From: Rhodococcus qingshengii
Lineage (GTDB): Bacteria > Actinomycetota > Actinomycetes > Mycobacteriales > Mycobacteriaceae
Direction: 5' to 3'
DNA length: 64,000 nucleotides
NCBI RefSeq assembly: GCF_021025955.1
Contig: NZ_JAJNCL010000001.1
Coordinates: 496,001 to 560,000, forward strand
Position numbers and translations under genes: made by a program. How positions within the stretch are numbered: position 1 is the first letter of the stretch; each line of letters starts with the position of its first letter. This document shows positions 17,195 to 28,175 of this stretch, in pieces. The notes beneath the pieces were generated by a model. That model did no database searches, was not told the DNA's origin, and saw nothing but the letters and a program-made list of their open reading frames with translations.

Positions 17195-18448
17195 GTGCGT
17201 GAACTCGAAGGTGCACTTCGTTCTTACGCGTGGGGTTCGCGAACGGCAATTGCCGAACTGCGCGGCCTCGCGACCCCGTCGAATCATCCCGAAGCGGAGT
17301 TGTGGTTGGGCGCGCATCCGGGTGACCCGGCGCGCGTGATCACCGAATCCGGAAGCGAGTCGTTGCTCGAGGTCCTGCACCGCGAACCCGAGCGTGAACT
17401 CGGGCGTGAGAACCTCGAGGCTTTCGGTGAGCGACTCCCGTTCCTGCTCAAGTTGCTTGCGGCGGAAGAACCGCTGTCGCTGCAGGCTCATCCCAGTGCT
17501 GTTCAAGCCGACGAGGGCTTTCGTCGTGAGAACGCTCTCGGCGTTCCCATGGAATCGCCGATTCGCAACTACAAGGACGGCAGTCACAAGCCCGAACTCG
17601 TTGTCGCGCTAAGCAGATTCGAAGCTCTTGCCGGATTCCGTGAGCCGACGCGCACTGTCAAACTGCTGCGCGCTCTGGCTGTCGACGAGTTGGAACCGTA
17701 CATCGGTCTGCTCGAAGGCCAACCCGATTCCGACGGGCTCCGGGCGTTGTTCACCACGTGGATCACGCTGCCGTCCACGGTGCTCGGGACGTTGCTCCCT
17801 GCCGTACTTGCCGGGTGCATCACTTACGTCGCGCATCACGAAGCCGAATTCGTGACCGAGATCCGCACCGCATTGGAATTGAGCGAGGCATATCCCGGCG
17901 ACGCGGGCGTACTGGCCGCACTGCTGCTCAACCGCGTCACACTCGAGCCCGGACAGGGACTGTTCCTCGCTGCCGGCAATCTCCATGCATATCTCCATGG
18001 ACTTGCGGTGGAGATCATGGCCAACTCCGACAACGTGCTGCGCGGCGGACTGACGCCCAAACACGTCGACGTGCCCGAACTGTTGAGGGTTCTGGACTTC
18101 GTCGGGGCGGATATCGAAGTGCTCGATCCGGCTCCGGCATCACGATCGAGTCAGAAGGGATCAGGTCGGTCAGGATCAGGTCGGTACGAGTACGTCACGC
18201 CCGCACCCGAATTTCGTCTGACGCGTCTGGAGTTCGACTCGAATTCCACCGACATCACGGTCGACACTTCCGGCCCGCGGATTCTGATCTGCACCGACGG
18301 CGCGGTCACCGCGACGTGCGGCGCCGACACTCTCGACCTCGATCGGGGCCGAGCGGCGTGGATCGCGGCCGACGAGCCCGCGATACACCTGAGCGCACGG
18401 ACTCCGACTGCGCAGGTATTCAGTGCAGTAGTCGGCAACAGCCTGTAG
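17195..18448 (+). CDS. manA: Mannose-6-phosphate isomerase, class I
   Basis: Converts fructose-6-phosphate to mannose-6-phosphate, the entry to the mannose pathway. The 417-residue protein has RSYAWGSRTAIAEL at the N-terminus, AELWLGAHP and the zinc-binding LSLQAHPSAVQADEGF, KDGSHKPELVVAL, then AGNLHAYLHGLAVEIMANSDNVLRGGLTPKHVD. The GTG start follows the preceding stop directly. Between the two cupin parts a Gly/Ser/Arg linker carries a 15-bp in-frame duplication (GSGRS repeat, about 18160-18190). It is the last of three mannose genes in this run. Confidence 0.95.
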   Translation: MRELEGALRSYAWGSRTAIAELRGLATPSNHPEAELWLGAHPGDPARVITESGSESLLEVLHREPERELGRENLEAFGERLPFLLKLLAAEEPLSLQAHPSAVQADEGFRRENALGVPMESPIRNYKDGSHKPELVVALSRFEALAGFREPTRTVKLLRALAVDELEPYIGLLEGQPDSDGLRALFTTWITLPSTVLGTLLPAVLAGCITYVAHHEAEFVTEIRTALELSEAYPGDAGVLAALLLNRVTLEPGQGLFLAAGNLHAYLHGLAVEIMANSDNVLRGGLTPKHVDVPELLRVLDFVGADIEVLDPAPASRSSQKGSGRSGSGRYEYVTPAPEFRLTRLEFDSNSTDITVDTSGPRILICTDGAVTATCGADTLDLDRGRAAWIAADEPAIHLSARTPTAQVFSAVVGNSL

Positions 18449-18467
18449 TCGTCAACTAGGAGACAGT

Positions 18468-19424
18468 GTGTCGACTCATGGTGGCAAGAAGGCAATCCTG
18501 GCGGCTCTCGCAGCCAATGCCGGAATTGCCGTAGCGAAGTTCGCCGGATTCTTGATCACTGGATCGTCGTCGATGCTCGCCGAGTCGGTGCACTCGGTGG
18601 CCGACACGTCCAATCAAGGGTTGCTGCTCCTGGGGCAGAAGAAGGCAGAACGTGAGGCAGATCAACTGCACCCGTTCGGCTACGGGCGCAACCGATACTT
18701 CTATTCTTTTGTCGTTGCACTGGTGCTCTTCACCCTCGGCTCGTTGTTCGCGATCTACGAAGGTATTCACAAGATTCAGCATCCGGAAGAACTCAATTCG
18801 GCCTTCGTGGCAATTGGGATTCTTGTCATCGCGATTTGTCTGGAGGGCTACAGCTTCCGGACCGCAGCGAAGGAATCACGACCGCTCAAGGGAAACGCGT
18901 CGTGGTGGAACTTCATCCGAACCTCTCGTAGCCCGGAACTTCCGGTTGTGCTGCTCGAGGACACCGGCGCATTGATCGGTCTGGTCCTTGCGCTCGGCGG
19001 CGTCGGCCTCACGATGGTGACCGGAAATCCGGTCTTCGACGGCATCGGAACTCTGTGCATCGGTGTCCTGCTCGGCATCATCGCGATCATTCTGATCATC
19101 GAAATGCAGTCGCTGCTGATCGGTGAGGGCGCAACGGCGGTGGAGACCGAACTGATCCTGAACGCCCTGGTCGACGGAACTCGTATCGAACGCGTCATTC
19201 ATTGCAAGACGCAGTACCTCGGTCCCGAGGAGATTCTTGTTGCTGCCAAGGTTGCGGTGCCGATCGGATCGACGATCTCGGATGTGGCGACGGCGATCGA
19301 CGAGGCCGAGTCCCGCGTGCGCGCTGCCGTACCTGCGGCGCGGGTGATCTACCTGGAGCCGGACCTGGATCGTCTCAGGGCAGATCGCCTTGAGACAGAT
19401 CTACAGGCTCCCGACAAACCCTGA
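18468..19424 (+). CDS. Cation diffusion facilitator (CDF) transporter
   Basis: Integral membrane metal/proton antiporter of 318 residues. TM1 starts at about residue 10; TM2 carries SSSMLAESVHSVADTSNQ with the Asp/His of the metal site, then ADQLHPFGYGRNRYFYSFVVAL, typical of the ZnT-like CDF branch. TM5 holds LEDTGALIGLVLALGGV and is followed by a long helix and a cytoplasmic ferredoxin-like domain (HCKTQYLGPEEILVAAKVAV). GTG start with AGGAGA upstream. It lies 19 bp after manA. Zinc, iron or manganese are possible substrates. Confidence 0.88.
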   Translation: MSTHGGKKAILAALAANAGIAVAKFAGFLITGSSSMLAESVHSVADTSNQGLLLLGQKKAEREADQLHPFGYGRNRYFYSFVVALVLFTLGSLFAIYEGIHKIQHPEELNSAFVAIGILVIAICLEGYSFRTAAKESRPLKGNASWWNFIRTSRSPELPVVLLEDTGALIGLVLALGGVGLTMVTGNPVFDGIGTLCIGVLLGIIAIILIIEMQSLLIGEGATAVETELILNALVDGTRIERVIHCKTQYLGPEEILVAAKVAVPIGSTISDVATAIDEAESRVRAAVPAARVIYLEPDLDRLRADRLETDLQAPDKP

Positions 19425-19510
19425 ACAAAGCCGTGCCTGCGGGCTTAGGCTGATGCCATCTCTCTACTTGCCCATAGTGGGACCTGCTGGTCCCCAGCAA
19501 GGAGGCGGCA

Positions 19511-21007
19511 ATGGCTGTCAAGGACGAGCAGGACGGATCTGGACGGTCGAAGCTGTTTCGAACGAAATCGATCGAGCAGTCCATCAAGGACACGGACGAA
19601 CCGGAAACCAAACTCCGGAAAGAACTGAACTCGTGGGATCTCACCGTGTTTGGTGTCGCGGTGGTCATCGGCGCGGGCATCTTCACACTCACGGCTCGGA
19701 CTGCGGGAAATGTCGCCGGGCCGTCGGTCTCCCTGGCGTTTGTCATTGCCGCCATCGCCTGCGGACTTGCAGCGCTCTGTTATGCCGAGTTCGCATCGAC
19801 GGTGCCGGTTGCCGGTAGCGCCTACACATTCTCGTACGCGACATTCGGCGAATTCGTCGCCTGGATCATCGGCTGGGATCTCATCCTCGAATTCGCCTTG
19901 GCGTCTTCGGTGGTCGCAAAAGGCTGGTCGCTGTACCTCGGCGAAGTGATGGGCTCACGCAGTCCGATCGTCGAGTTGGGGCCGATCTCCTTCGACTGGG
20001 GAGCGGTGCTGGTGATCGTGGTCATCACGGTGCTGCTCGCGACCGGTACCAAACTCTCGTCGAGGGTTTCGCTGGTGATTACGGCGATCAAGGTCGCGGT
20101 GGTGTTGCTGGTGATCATCGTCGGGCTCTTCTACATCGACACCGACAACTACTCGCCGTACATTCCGCCGTCTGAAGCGGGATCGACGGGGGAGGGCATT
20201 CACCAGTCGCTGTTCTCGTACGTGACGGGGGCCGGTGGCAGCACGTTCGGGTGGTACGGATTGCTCGCGGCAGCCAGTCTGGTGTTCTTCGCGTTCATCG
20301 GCTTCGACGTCGTCGCCACGACGGCGGAGGAGGCGAAGGAACCGCAGAAGGCGTTGCCTCGCGGCATCCTGGGCTCTCTCCTGATCGTGACGGTTCTGTA
20401 CGTGGCGGTGACACTCGTGTTGACCGGGATGGTGAAGTACACCGAACTCGAGGGAGATACCTCCAACCTGGCAACGGCATTCGCCTTCCACGACATCACG
20501 TGGGCGAAAAACGTCATCTCGTTCGGCGCGTTGGCAGGTCTGACGACAGTGGTGATGGTGCTGATGCTCGGTCAGACCAGGGTGCTGTTCGCGATGGCAC
20601 GCGACGGTCTGATGCCGCGACGGTTGGCGCCGACAGGCAAGCACGGAACGCCGGTGCGGATCACCGTGTTGGTCGGCGTTGTGGTCGCGGTGCTCGCCGG
20701 AGTGTTTCCGATCGGCACCCTCGAAGAAATGGTCAACATCGGCACGCTGTTCGCGTTTGTTCTCGTGTCGTTGGGGGTTCTCGTGCTTCGTCGGACGCGG
20801 CCGGACCTACCCCGCGGGTTCCGGGTGCCGCTTGTCCCGGTGGTCCCGATCCTGGCGGTACTCGCGTGTCTCTGGTTGATGTTCAACCTGTCGGTGGAGA
20901 CCTGGATGAGGTTCGTGGTCTGGATGGCTCTCGGTGTTGTCATCTACTTCGCCTACAGCAGACAGCATTCGTTGATCGGAAAGCGTGAGCGCGGCGAAAT
21001 AGAGTGA
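19511..21007 (+). CDS. APC-family amino acid permease
   Basis: About 498 residues with twelve predicted membrane helices, the first near residues 45-65 (WDLTVFGVAVVIGAGIFTLT, the APC substrate-binding GAGIF signature). Helix 3 and 6 motifs (YAEFASTVPVAGSAYTF; FFAFIGFDVVATTAEEAKEPQKALPRGI) are those of the cationic amino-acid transporter branch. The ATG at 19511 has a clear site, AAGGAGGCGG. It corresponds to Rv3253c, the neighbour of alkB in mycobacteria. The short acidic N-terminus (KDEQDGSGRSK) is cytoplasmic. Confidence 0.92.
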   Translation: MAVKDEQDGSGRSKLFRTKSIEQSIKDTDEPETKLRKELNSWDLTVFGVAVVIGAGIFTLTARTAGNVAGPSVSLAFVIAAIACGLAALCYAEFASTVPVAGSAYTFSYATFGEFVAWIIGWDLILEFALASSVVAKGWSLYLGEVMGSRSPIVELGPISFDWGAVLVIVVITVLLATGTKLSSRVSLVITAIKVAVVLLVIIVGLFYIDTDNYSPYIPPSEAGSTGEGIHQSLFSYVTGAGGSTFGWYGLLAAASLVFFAFIGFDVVATTAEEAKEPQKALPRGILGSLLIVTVLYVAVTLVLTGMVKYTELEGDTSNLATAFAFHDITWAKNVISFGALAGLTTVVMVLMLGQTRVLFAMARDGLMPRRLAPTGKHGTPVRITVLVGVVVAVLAGVFPIGTLEEMVNIGTLFAFVLVSLGVLVLRRTRPDLPRGFRVPLVPVVPILAVLACLWLMFNLSVETWMRFVVWMALGVVIYFAYSRQHSLIGKRERGEIE

Positions 21008-21064
21008 TTGTACAAAGTTTGTGATTTGTCTATCGTGTGTACAAATCAAGTAGTACTGTCTACT
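21008..21064 (+). promoter_or_regulatory. Candidate alkB operator/promoter region
   Basis: TTGTACAAA at 21008-21016 recurs as GTGTACAAA at 21037-21045. An inverted repeat AGTAG-N6-CTACT spans 21049-21064, about 55 bp before the alkB start. This is AT-rich compared with its surroundings and is a plausible target for the TetR protein encoded downstream. Confidence 0.45.
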
Positions 21065-21118
21065 AGATAGTGAACTGACTCACAGTTGTCGAGTCGGTCC
21101 GAATCGAGGAGGCAGACC

Positions 21119-22345
21119 GTGTCGACGCACGTGAACTCGCAGTCCGGGCAGACGCTCCCGCCGGAGCAGTGGCGTGACAAGAAGAGGTATCTCTGGCTGC
21201 TCGGCCTGGTGCCGCCGACGGCGGTTTTCATCGCCGTCGGATTGGTCGCGTTGTTCGACAATCTCGGATGGAATGCGGTCGCACCGGTCTGGTGGTGGAT
21301 CGGGCCGCTGCTCGTCTACGTCCTGCTCCCGATCCTCGACATCTTTTTCGGCCCGGACGGCGAGAATCCACCGGATGAGGTGATGGAGCGTCTCGAGAAC
21401 GACAGGTACTACCGGTACTGCACGTACATCTACATACCGTTCCAGTTGGCCAGCCTCGTCCTGGCCTGCTATCTCTGGTCGGCGACGGACCTGTCGTGGC
21501 TCGGGATCGACGGGGGACTTGGGCTGATCTCCAAGATCGGTTTGGCGATCAGTATCGGCTGCGTCGCGGGAATCGGGATCAACACGGCGCACGAACTCGG
21601 TCACAAGAAGGATGATCTCGAGCGCTGGTTGTCGAAGATCACTCTGGCGCAGTCGTTTTACGGCCACTTCTACATCGAGCACAATCGCGGACACCATGTA
21701 CGTGTCGCCACGCCGGAGGATCCGGCGTCGTCTCGTTTCGGTGAGAGCTTCTGGACCTTCCTGCCGCGCAGCGTGTGGGGATCCTTGCGCTCGTCGTGGT
21801 CCCTGGAGAAAGCCAGACTGGATCGACTGGGTAAGAAGCCGTGGACAATTCGCAACGACGTCCTGCATTCGTGGTTGATGTCCGTTGCGCTCTTCGGTGT
21901 CCTCGTCGCCGTCTTCGGGCTCTCGGTGCTGCCGTTCCTGGTGCTGCAGGCCGTGTTCGGGTTCTGCTTGCTCGAAACGGTCAACTACCTCGAGCATTAC
22001 GGACTGAAGCGTCGCCGTTTGGACAGCGGGCGGTACGAGCGCGCTGCACCAGAGCACAGTTGGAACAGCGATCACATCTGCACCAACATTTTCCTGTATC
22101 ACCTCCAGCGCCACAGTGACCATCACGCGAACCCGACGCGGCGATATCAGACGCTACGAAGCATGGACGGTGCACCGAACTTGCCAAGCGGGTACGCGAG
22201 CATGATCATGCTCGCCTACGTTCCTCCGTTGTGGCGAAAAGTCATGGACCCCAAAGTGCTTGCCCATTATGACGGTGACATCACCCGAGTCAACGTTCAG
22301 CCGTCCAAGCGTGATCGCATCCTCGCTCGATATGGAGCGGCGTGA
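21119..22345 (+). CDS. alkB: Alkane 1-monooxygenase AlkB
   Basis: Membrane di-iron hydroxylase oxidising terminal methyl groups of n-alkanes, fed with electrons by the rubredoxins encoded next. The protein of about 408 residues has paired membrane helices and the histidine boxes NTAHELGHKK, EHNRGHHVRVATPEDPAS, the NYLEHYG signature and LQRHSDHHANPTRRYQ. The GTG at 21119 is preferred over an earlier in-frame start at 21086 because GAGGAGG lies just upstream. The stop overlaps the rubredoxin start (TGATG). No rubredoxin reductase gene is in this cluster, so one must be encoded elsewhere. Confidence 0.95.
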   Translation: MSTHVNSQSGQTLPPEQWRDKKRYLWLLGLVPPTAVFIAVGLVALFDNLGWNAVAPVWWWIGPLLVYVLLPILDIFFGPDGENPPDEVMERLENDRYYRYCTYIYIPFQLASLVLACYLWSATDLSWLGIDGGLGLISKIGLAISIGCVAGIGINTAHELGHKKDDLERWLSKITLAQSFYGHFYIEHNRGHHVRVATPEDPASSRFGESFWTFLPRSVWGSLRSSWSLEKARLDRLGKKPWTIRNDVLHSWLMSVALFGVLVAVFGLSVLPFLVLQAVFGFCLLETVNYLEHYGLKRRRLDSGRYERAAPEHSWNSDHICTNIFLYHLQRHSDHHANPTRRYQTLRSMDGAPNLPSGYASMIMLAYVPPLWRKVMDPKVLAHYDGDITRVNVQPSKRDRILARYGAA

Positions 22346-22530
22346 TGAGCAGCTACCGATGCCCGGTGTGTGGGTATGTCTACGACGAGTCGAAGGGTGC
22401 ACCACGAGAAGGGTTTCCGGCGGGAACACTGTGGGATGCCGTTCCGGACGACTGGTGCTGCCCGGACTGCGGCGTGCGGGAAAAGCTGGACTTCGATCCG
22501 ATGCCGGCAACGGCGGCGAGTGAATCATGA
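22345..22530 (+). CDS. rubA: Rubredoxin (first copy)
   Basis: Electron carrier of 61 residues for AlkB. The iron is held by two C-x2-C pairs, [12 protein letters not shown] and [10 protein letters not shown], with the conserved [15 protein letters not shown] between. The ATG at 22345 shares one base with the alkB stop; a GTG three bases earlier would add one residue. AlkG-type rubredoxins that support alkane hydroxylation lack certain residues of the other type; which type this is was not settled from sequence alone. Confidence 0.95.
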   Translation: MSSYRCPVCGYVYDESKGAPREGFPAGTLWDAVPDDWCCPDCGVREKLDFDPMPATAASES

Positions 22531-22709
22531 ACGACTACAAGCTGTATCAGTGCGCGCAGTGCGGATTCGAGTACGACGCGGCGGTCGGCTGGCCGGAGGA
22601 CGGTATCGAACCGGGGACTCGCTGGGACGACATTCCCGATGACTGGAGTTGCCCCGACTGTGGGGCGGCGAAGAGTGACTTCTTCATGGTGGAGGTCGAG
22701 CGGCAGTGA
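22527..22709 (+). CDS. rubA: Rubredoxin (second copy)
   Basis: A second 60-residue rubredoxin with C-x2-C pairs in [11 protein letters not shown] and [12 protein letters not shown], and [21 protein letters not shown]. It overlaps the first rubredoxin by four bases. It differs markedly from the first copy, and pairs of AlkG1- and AlkG2-type rubredoxins are usual in actinobacterial alkB clusters, only one type of which normally supports AlkB in such pairs. Confidence 0.95.
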   Translation: MNDYKLYQCAQCGFEYDAAVGWPEDGIEPGTRWDDIPDDWSCPDCGAAKSDFFMVEVERQ

Positions 22710-22757
22710 GATGCGTCGGCGTCGAACGGACCTAGGTGCGGCGGTAATGTCGTCACC

Positions 22758-23384
22758 ATGACTTCGACGCCCACCCGCCTACCGCAGAAAGAAGCGTCGC
22801 GACTGCTGCTGCGTACCTCGGTGCTCGATTCGATGCGTGAATTGTTGACCGAACGCGACTGGTCCGAGGTGACCCTGACCGTTCTGGCAAAGCATGCAGG
22901 TGTGAGCCGTCAGACGCTCTACAACGAGTTCGGTTCGAGGCAAGGGCTCGCCGAGGCGTACGCGCTCCGGCTCGCCGACGGCTTCGTCGACGCGGTGGAC
23001 GAGGCCATGGTGGCGCACGAGGGGCGTGCAGTCGAAGCACTGATGGCAGGCTTTGGGGCGTTTTTCGCCTCCAGCGCCACCGACCCGCTGGTGATCTCGC
23101 TGCTCACCGGTGAGGCCAAGCCGGACCTGCTTCGCCTGATCACCACCGACAGTGCGGTCATCATCGAGCGGGCGTCGTCGCGGCTCGCGGAGAGTTTCCA
23201 GCGAGGGTGGATTCAAGCGTCACCTGCTGATGCCGGGATTCTGGCGAGGGCGATTGCGCGCCTCGGGCTGAGCTACATTTCGATGCCGCCGGAGTCCGGA
23301 GCTTCGGTCGCGGAGGATCTGGGTACTTTGCTCGGACCGTTCATCGATGTGGCGCGCGCGGGCCGGGCGAGAGAGGGCCTCTAA
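22758..23384 (+). CDS. TetR-family regulator of the alkane cluster
   Basis: Protein of 208 residues with an N-terminal TetR helix-turn-helix: LDSMRELLTERDWSEVTLTVLAKHAGVSRQTLYNEFGSRQGL (about residues 25-66). The C-terminal ligand domain is variable. It corresponds to AlkU/Rv3249c, placed after rubA in this cluster type, and probably represses alkB through the repeats upstream of it. A duplicated 16-bp element begins at its stop codon. Confidence 0.9.
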   Translation: MTSTPTRLPQKEASRLLLRTSVLDSMRELLTERDWSEVTLTVLAKHAGVSRQTLYNEFGSRQGLAEAYALRLADGFVDAVDEAMVAHEGRAVEALMAGFGAFFASSATDPLVISLLTGEAKPDLLRLITTDSAVIIERASSRLAESFQRGWIQASPADAGILARAIARLGLSYISMPPESGASVAEDLGTLLGPFIDVARAGRAREGL

Positions 23385-23415
23385 CCGATAGCCTTGTGCA
23401 CCGATAGGCTTGTGC
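23384..23415. repeat. 16-bp tandem duplication at the tetR stop codon
   Basis: ACCGATAGCCTTGTGC (23384-23399) is followed without a gap by ACCGATAGGCTTGTGC (23400-23415), one mismatch. The first copy begins on the last base of the TetR stop codon. Confidence 0.9.
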
Positions 23416-23444
23416 AGAGTATGCACGTCAACCAGGAGAGGCAG

Positions 23445-24923
<1,479 letters not shown>

Positions 24924-24959
24924 CCCGGTTATTCATCGCTGAGGATGTAGTGTCCGCCG

Positions 24960-24989
24960 TCCCCCGGTCTGTGCAAGCAGGCCGGGGGA
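24960..24989 (+). terminator. GC-rich hairpin after ahcY
   Basis: TCCCCCGG (24960-24967) pairs with CCGGGGGA (24982-24989) with extra CTG/CAG pairing inside the loop. It has no T tract and lies 15 bp before the tmk start, so it may terminate, attenuate or merely separate the two genes. Confidence 0.4.
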
Positions 24990-25003
24990 TAGGCTTGTCC
25001 GCC

Positions 25004-25645
25004 GTGGGAACACTGGTGGCATTGGAAGGCCTCGACGGAGCTGGAAAGCGTACGTTGATCGGCAAAGTGGAGGGCGAACTCCGCCGCGGCGGCACGTCGA
25101 TCGCGACTCTGGATTTTCCGCGGTACGGAAAGTCGATCCACGCGGATCTGGCGGCCGAGGCGCTCAAAGGTTCACACGGAGACTTGGCCGAGTCCGTGAA
25201 CGCGATGGCAGTTCTGTTCGCCTTGGACCGCGCCGGTGCTGCGGGTCAGATCTCGGAACTGTTGTCCACCAACGACATTGTTCTGCTCGATCGCTACGTG
25301 GCGTCCAACGCTGCCTACAACGCGGCGCGAGTGCATCAGGGCGTGGACGGCGAGATGGTCGCCTGGGTCCGTGAATTGGAGTTGGGCCGACTCGCTCTGC
25401 CCTCTCCCGATCTGCAGTTGTACCTCGACGTACCGGTAGCCCTCGCCGAGCAGCGCGCCCGCTCCCGTGAGGCCGAGGACGCGTCGCGTCAGCTCGACGC
25501 GTACGAGCGTGACGGCGGCCTGCAGGCCCGAACCGGTCAGCTGTACACCCAGTTGGCAGCGACGGACTGGGTCTCACCCTGGTGGATCTTGGGGCCGGAG
25601 ACGGACCCGGCCGACCTGGCGCGCAGGCTCGCGGATTTCGCGTGA
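25004..25645 (+). CDS. tmk: Thymidylate kinase
   Basis: Phosphorylates dTMP to dTDP. About 213 residues with P-loop LEGLDGAGKRTL near residues 6-17, the DR(Y) motif LLDRYVASNAAYNAAR and the lid-like segment. It matches the mycobacterial Tmk (214 residues). The GTG at 25004 is chosen because the P-loop strand begins two residues later; the open frame extends to 24740 only as a shadow of ahcY. It precedes mtrA by 116 bp. Confidence 0.94.
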   Translation: MGTLVALEGLDGAGKRTLIGKVEGELRRGGTSIATLDFPRYGKSIHADLAAEALKGSHGDLAESVNAMAVLFALDRAGAAGQISELLSTNDIVLLDRYVASNAAYNAARVHQGVDGEMVAWVRELELGRLALPSPDLQLYLDVPVALAEQRARSREAEDASRQLDAYERDGGLQARTGQLYTQLAATDWVSPWWILGPETDPADLARRLADFA

Positions 25646-25761
25646 TCGGTCACCCTTGCAGCCGGGATTCGAACTTTCCGGCACAGTAGAGGGAAAGACG
25701 CGGCACGCCGCACGGCCTCGTAACGGTCTGATTCATCGCTCCGAGATGCAACGATAGGGAT

Positions 25762-26439
25762 ATGAAACCAAGGATTCTGGTTGTCGACGACGACACGGCA
25801 CTCGCCGAGATGCTCACGATCGTGCTGCGTGGTGAGGGTTTCGATCCCTACGTGGTAGGCGACGGAACCCTGGCGCTCGCGGCAGTGCGTGAGACTCGCC
25901 CCGATCTCGTCCTGCTCGATCTCATGCTTCCCGGAATGAACGGGATCGACGTATGCCGGGTTCTGCGTGCGGATTCCGGTGTGCCCATCGTGATGTTGAC
26001 GGCCAAGACCGACACCGTCGACGTCGTGCTCGGCCTAGAATCCGGTGCGGACGACTACATCATGAAGCCGTTCAAGCCGAAGGAGTTGGTGGCGCGGGTG
26101 CGCGCTCGTCTGCGCCGCACCGAAGAGGAGCCGGCGGAGCTGCTGAGCATCGCCGACATCGTGATCGACGTTCCGGCTCACAAGGTCAGCCGCGGCAGCG
26201 AGCAGATCTCGCTCACACCACTCGAATTCGACCTGCTGGTCGCATTGGCGCGCAAGCCGCGCCAGGTGTTCACCCGTGAAGTCCTTCTCGAGCAGGTGTG
26301 GGGATACCGCCACGCCGCCGACACCCGTCTGGTGAACGTGCACGTTCAGCGTTTGCGCGCCAAGGTCGAAACTGATCCCGAGAATCCCGAAGTGGTTCTG
26401 ACGGTCAGGGGGGTCGGCTACAAGGCCGGACCGCCGTGA
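25762..26439 (+). CDS. mtrA: Response regulator MtrA
   Basis: OmpR-family regulator of 225 residues, essential in mycobacteria, controlling cell-wall hydrolases, cell division and osmotic response. The receiver domain has the acidic pair in [11 protein letters not shown], phosphoacceptor Asp near residue 53 in [13 protein letters not shown], and the switch Thr and Lys ([16 protein letters not shown]). The C-terminal winged helix is about residues 128-222 ([22 protein letters not shown]...). It overlaps the kinase gene mtrB by four bases. Confidence 0.97.
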   Translation: MKPRILVVDDDTALAEMLTIVLRGEGFDPYVVGDGTLALAAVRETRPDLVLLDLMLPGMNGIDVCRVLRADSGVPIVMLTAKTDTVDVVLGLESGADDYIMKPFKPKELVARVRARLRRTEEEPAELLSIADIVIDVPAHKVSRGSEQISLTPLEFDLLVALARKPRQVFTREVLLEQVWGYRHAADTRLVNVHVQRLRAKVETDPENPEVVLTVRGVGYKAGPP

Positions 26440-28175
26440 GCGGAGTTTCCAGATGGCGTCGTCGTCTCAACCGACGGCTGACGCCATTTCTGCGGTGGTG
26501 TCACTCGATGAGCAACACCCTCGCGCACACGTGGCGACGCTCGCTCCAGTTGCGAGTGGTCGTCTCGACTTTGACGTTGTCTCTGATCGTCATCGTCATT
26601 CTCGGTGTCGTGCTCACCAGCCAGATCACCGATCGGCTGCTGGAAACGAAAATCACCGCAGCGACCGAGGAAATGGACCGTGCCCGCGGCATCGTCGAAG
26701 ACCAACTCGCGGGCGTCGACGATTCGACGGCACTCAACGTCCAATTGGAAAGCGCTGCGTCCGGACTGACGAGTCGTCGAAACCAGACCTCGGGCCAAGC
26801 CTCCGGGTCGGCCGGCACCTTCGACCCGGTGCTGATCGTGCCGGGCGACGGGCCGCGCCAGCCCACCAGTTCGGGGCCGGTCGAGCAGATCCCGGACAAC
26901 CTTCGTGAGTTCGTCAAGCGAGGCCAGATCAGCTACCAATTCGCGACGGTGTCCAATCCGAACGGTTATTCCGGTCCCGCACTGATCATCGGCAGCCCTA
27001 CCGCGTCGTCGATCTCGGGTCTCGAGCTGTACCTGATCTTCCCGCTCGCCAGCGAAGACCGGAGTCTGTCGCTTGTTCGAAGCACCCTGCTGATCGGTGG
27101 AGCAGTCCTGCTTGTGCTCCTCGCGGCGATTTCGCTGTTGGTCGCCAGGCAGGTCGTGCTTCCCATTCGATCGGCCTCACGAATCGCGGTGCGTTTCGCA
27201 GACGGCCGACTCAAGGAACGAATGCCGGTCCGCGGCGAGGACGACATGGCGCGTCTGGCCATGTCCTTCAACGAGATGGCCGAGAGTCTGTCCAAACAGA
27301 TCACCCAGCTCGAGGAGTTCGGCAGTCTCCAGAAACGCTTCACTTCCGATGTCAGCCATGAACTCCGCACACCGCTGACCACGGTCCGAATGGCCGCTGA
27401 CCTGATTTACGACGGCAGCGAGAACCTCGACCCGATGTTGCGCCGGTCTTCGGAACTGCTTGTCGCCGAACTGGACAGGTTCGAAGGGCTCCTGGCGGAC
27501 CTCCTCGAGATCTCCCGACACGATGCCGGTGTCGCGGAGCTGGCGTCCGAACAACTCGACGTGCGGATGTGTGCGCGAGCGGCGGTCTCCACGGTTCGCC
27601 ATCTCGCCCGCGAATCCGGCACCGAACTGATCGTCGACATGCCCGACGAGCCGGTCATGGCAGATGTTGACCCGCGTCGCGTCGAACGCATCCTGCGAAA
27701 TCTCCTGGCCAACGCCATCGACCACGGTGAGGGGAAGCCGATTCTGCTTCGCCTTCGCGCCGACGAGAATGCCCTCGCCTTCATCGTCCGCGACAGCGGC
27801 GTGGGGTTGCGGCCAGGTGAGGAGAAGTTGGTCTTCAACCGGTTCTGGCGCTCGGACCCGTCCCGCGTACGCCGCAGTGGTGGCACGGGACTCGGCCTCG
27901 CGATCAGCGTCGAGGATGCGAATCTGCACGACGGCAAGCTCGAAGCCTGGGGCGAACCGGGAGTTGGCGCCTGCTTCCGGCTGACGCTCTCGCGTACCCG
28001 CGGCAAGAAAGTCGTGTCGAGTCCGCTGCCACTCAAGCCCACGACCACCAAATTCGTGCGCACGCCGAGCGAAGCCGACATCGTCGCCGATACCGTCGGC
28101 GAGGTCACGTCATCACTGCCGACCCCGCGCGAACCTGACTCACGGAACGAGTCCAACGGTGGGGATCGATCATGA
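26436..28175 (+). CDS. mtrB: Sensor histidine kinase MtrB
   Basis: Membrane kinase of 579 residues partnering MtrA. Two membrane segments flank an extracellular domain (about 45-62 and 210-230), then a HAMP linker, the dimerisation/phosphoacceptor motif [17 protein letters not shown]-box [12 protein letters not shown], and the [20 protein letters not shown] and [11 protein letters not shown]-binding motifs. A C-terminal tail after the ATPase domain (about 535-579) is polar. Start is the GTG at 26436, overlapping mtrA. The stop overlaps lpqB by four bases. Confidence 0.96.
   Translation: MSGVSRWRRRLNRRLTPFLRWCHSMSNTLAHTWRRSLQLRVVVSTLTLSLIVIVILGVVLTSQITDRLLETKITAATEEMDRARGIVEDQLAGVDDSTALNVQLESAASGLTSRRNQTSGQASGSAGTFDPVLIVPGDGPRQPTSSGPVEQIPDNLREFVKRGQISYQFATVSNPNGYSGPALIIGSPTASSISGLELYLIFPLASEDRSLSLVRSTLLIGGAVLLVLLAAISLLVARQVVLPIRSASRIAVRFADGRLKERMPVRGEDDMARLAMSFNEMAESLSKQITQLEEFGSLQKRFTSDVSHELRTPLTTVRMAADLIYDGSENLDPMLRRSSELLVAELDRFEGLLADLLEISRHDAGVAELASEQLDVRMCARAAVSTVRHLARESGTELIVDMPDEPVMADVDPRRVERILRNLLANAIDHGEGKPILLRLRADENALAFIVRDSGVGLRPGEEKLVFNRFWRSDPSRVRRSGGTGLGLAISVEDANLHDGKLEAWGEPGVGACFRLTLSRTRGKKVVSSPLPLKPTTTKFVRTPSEADIVADTVGEVTSSLPTPREPDSRNESNGGDRS

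Noticed and set aside
22342-22709. Two rubredoxin genes as a recent exact duplication
   Set aside because: The proteins differ throughout outside the metal motifs, so they are old paralogues of different types.
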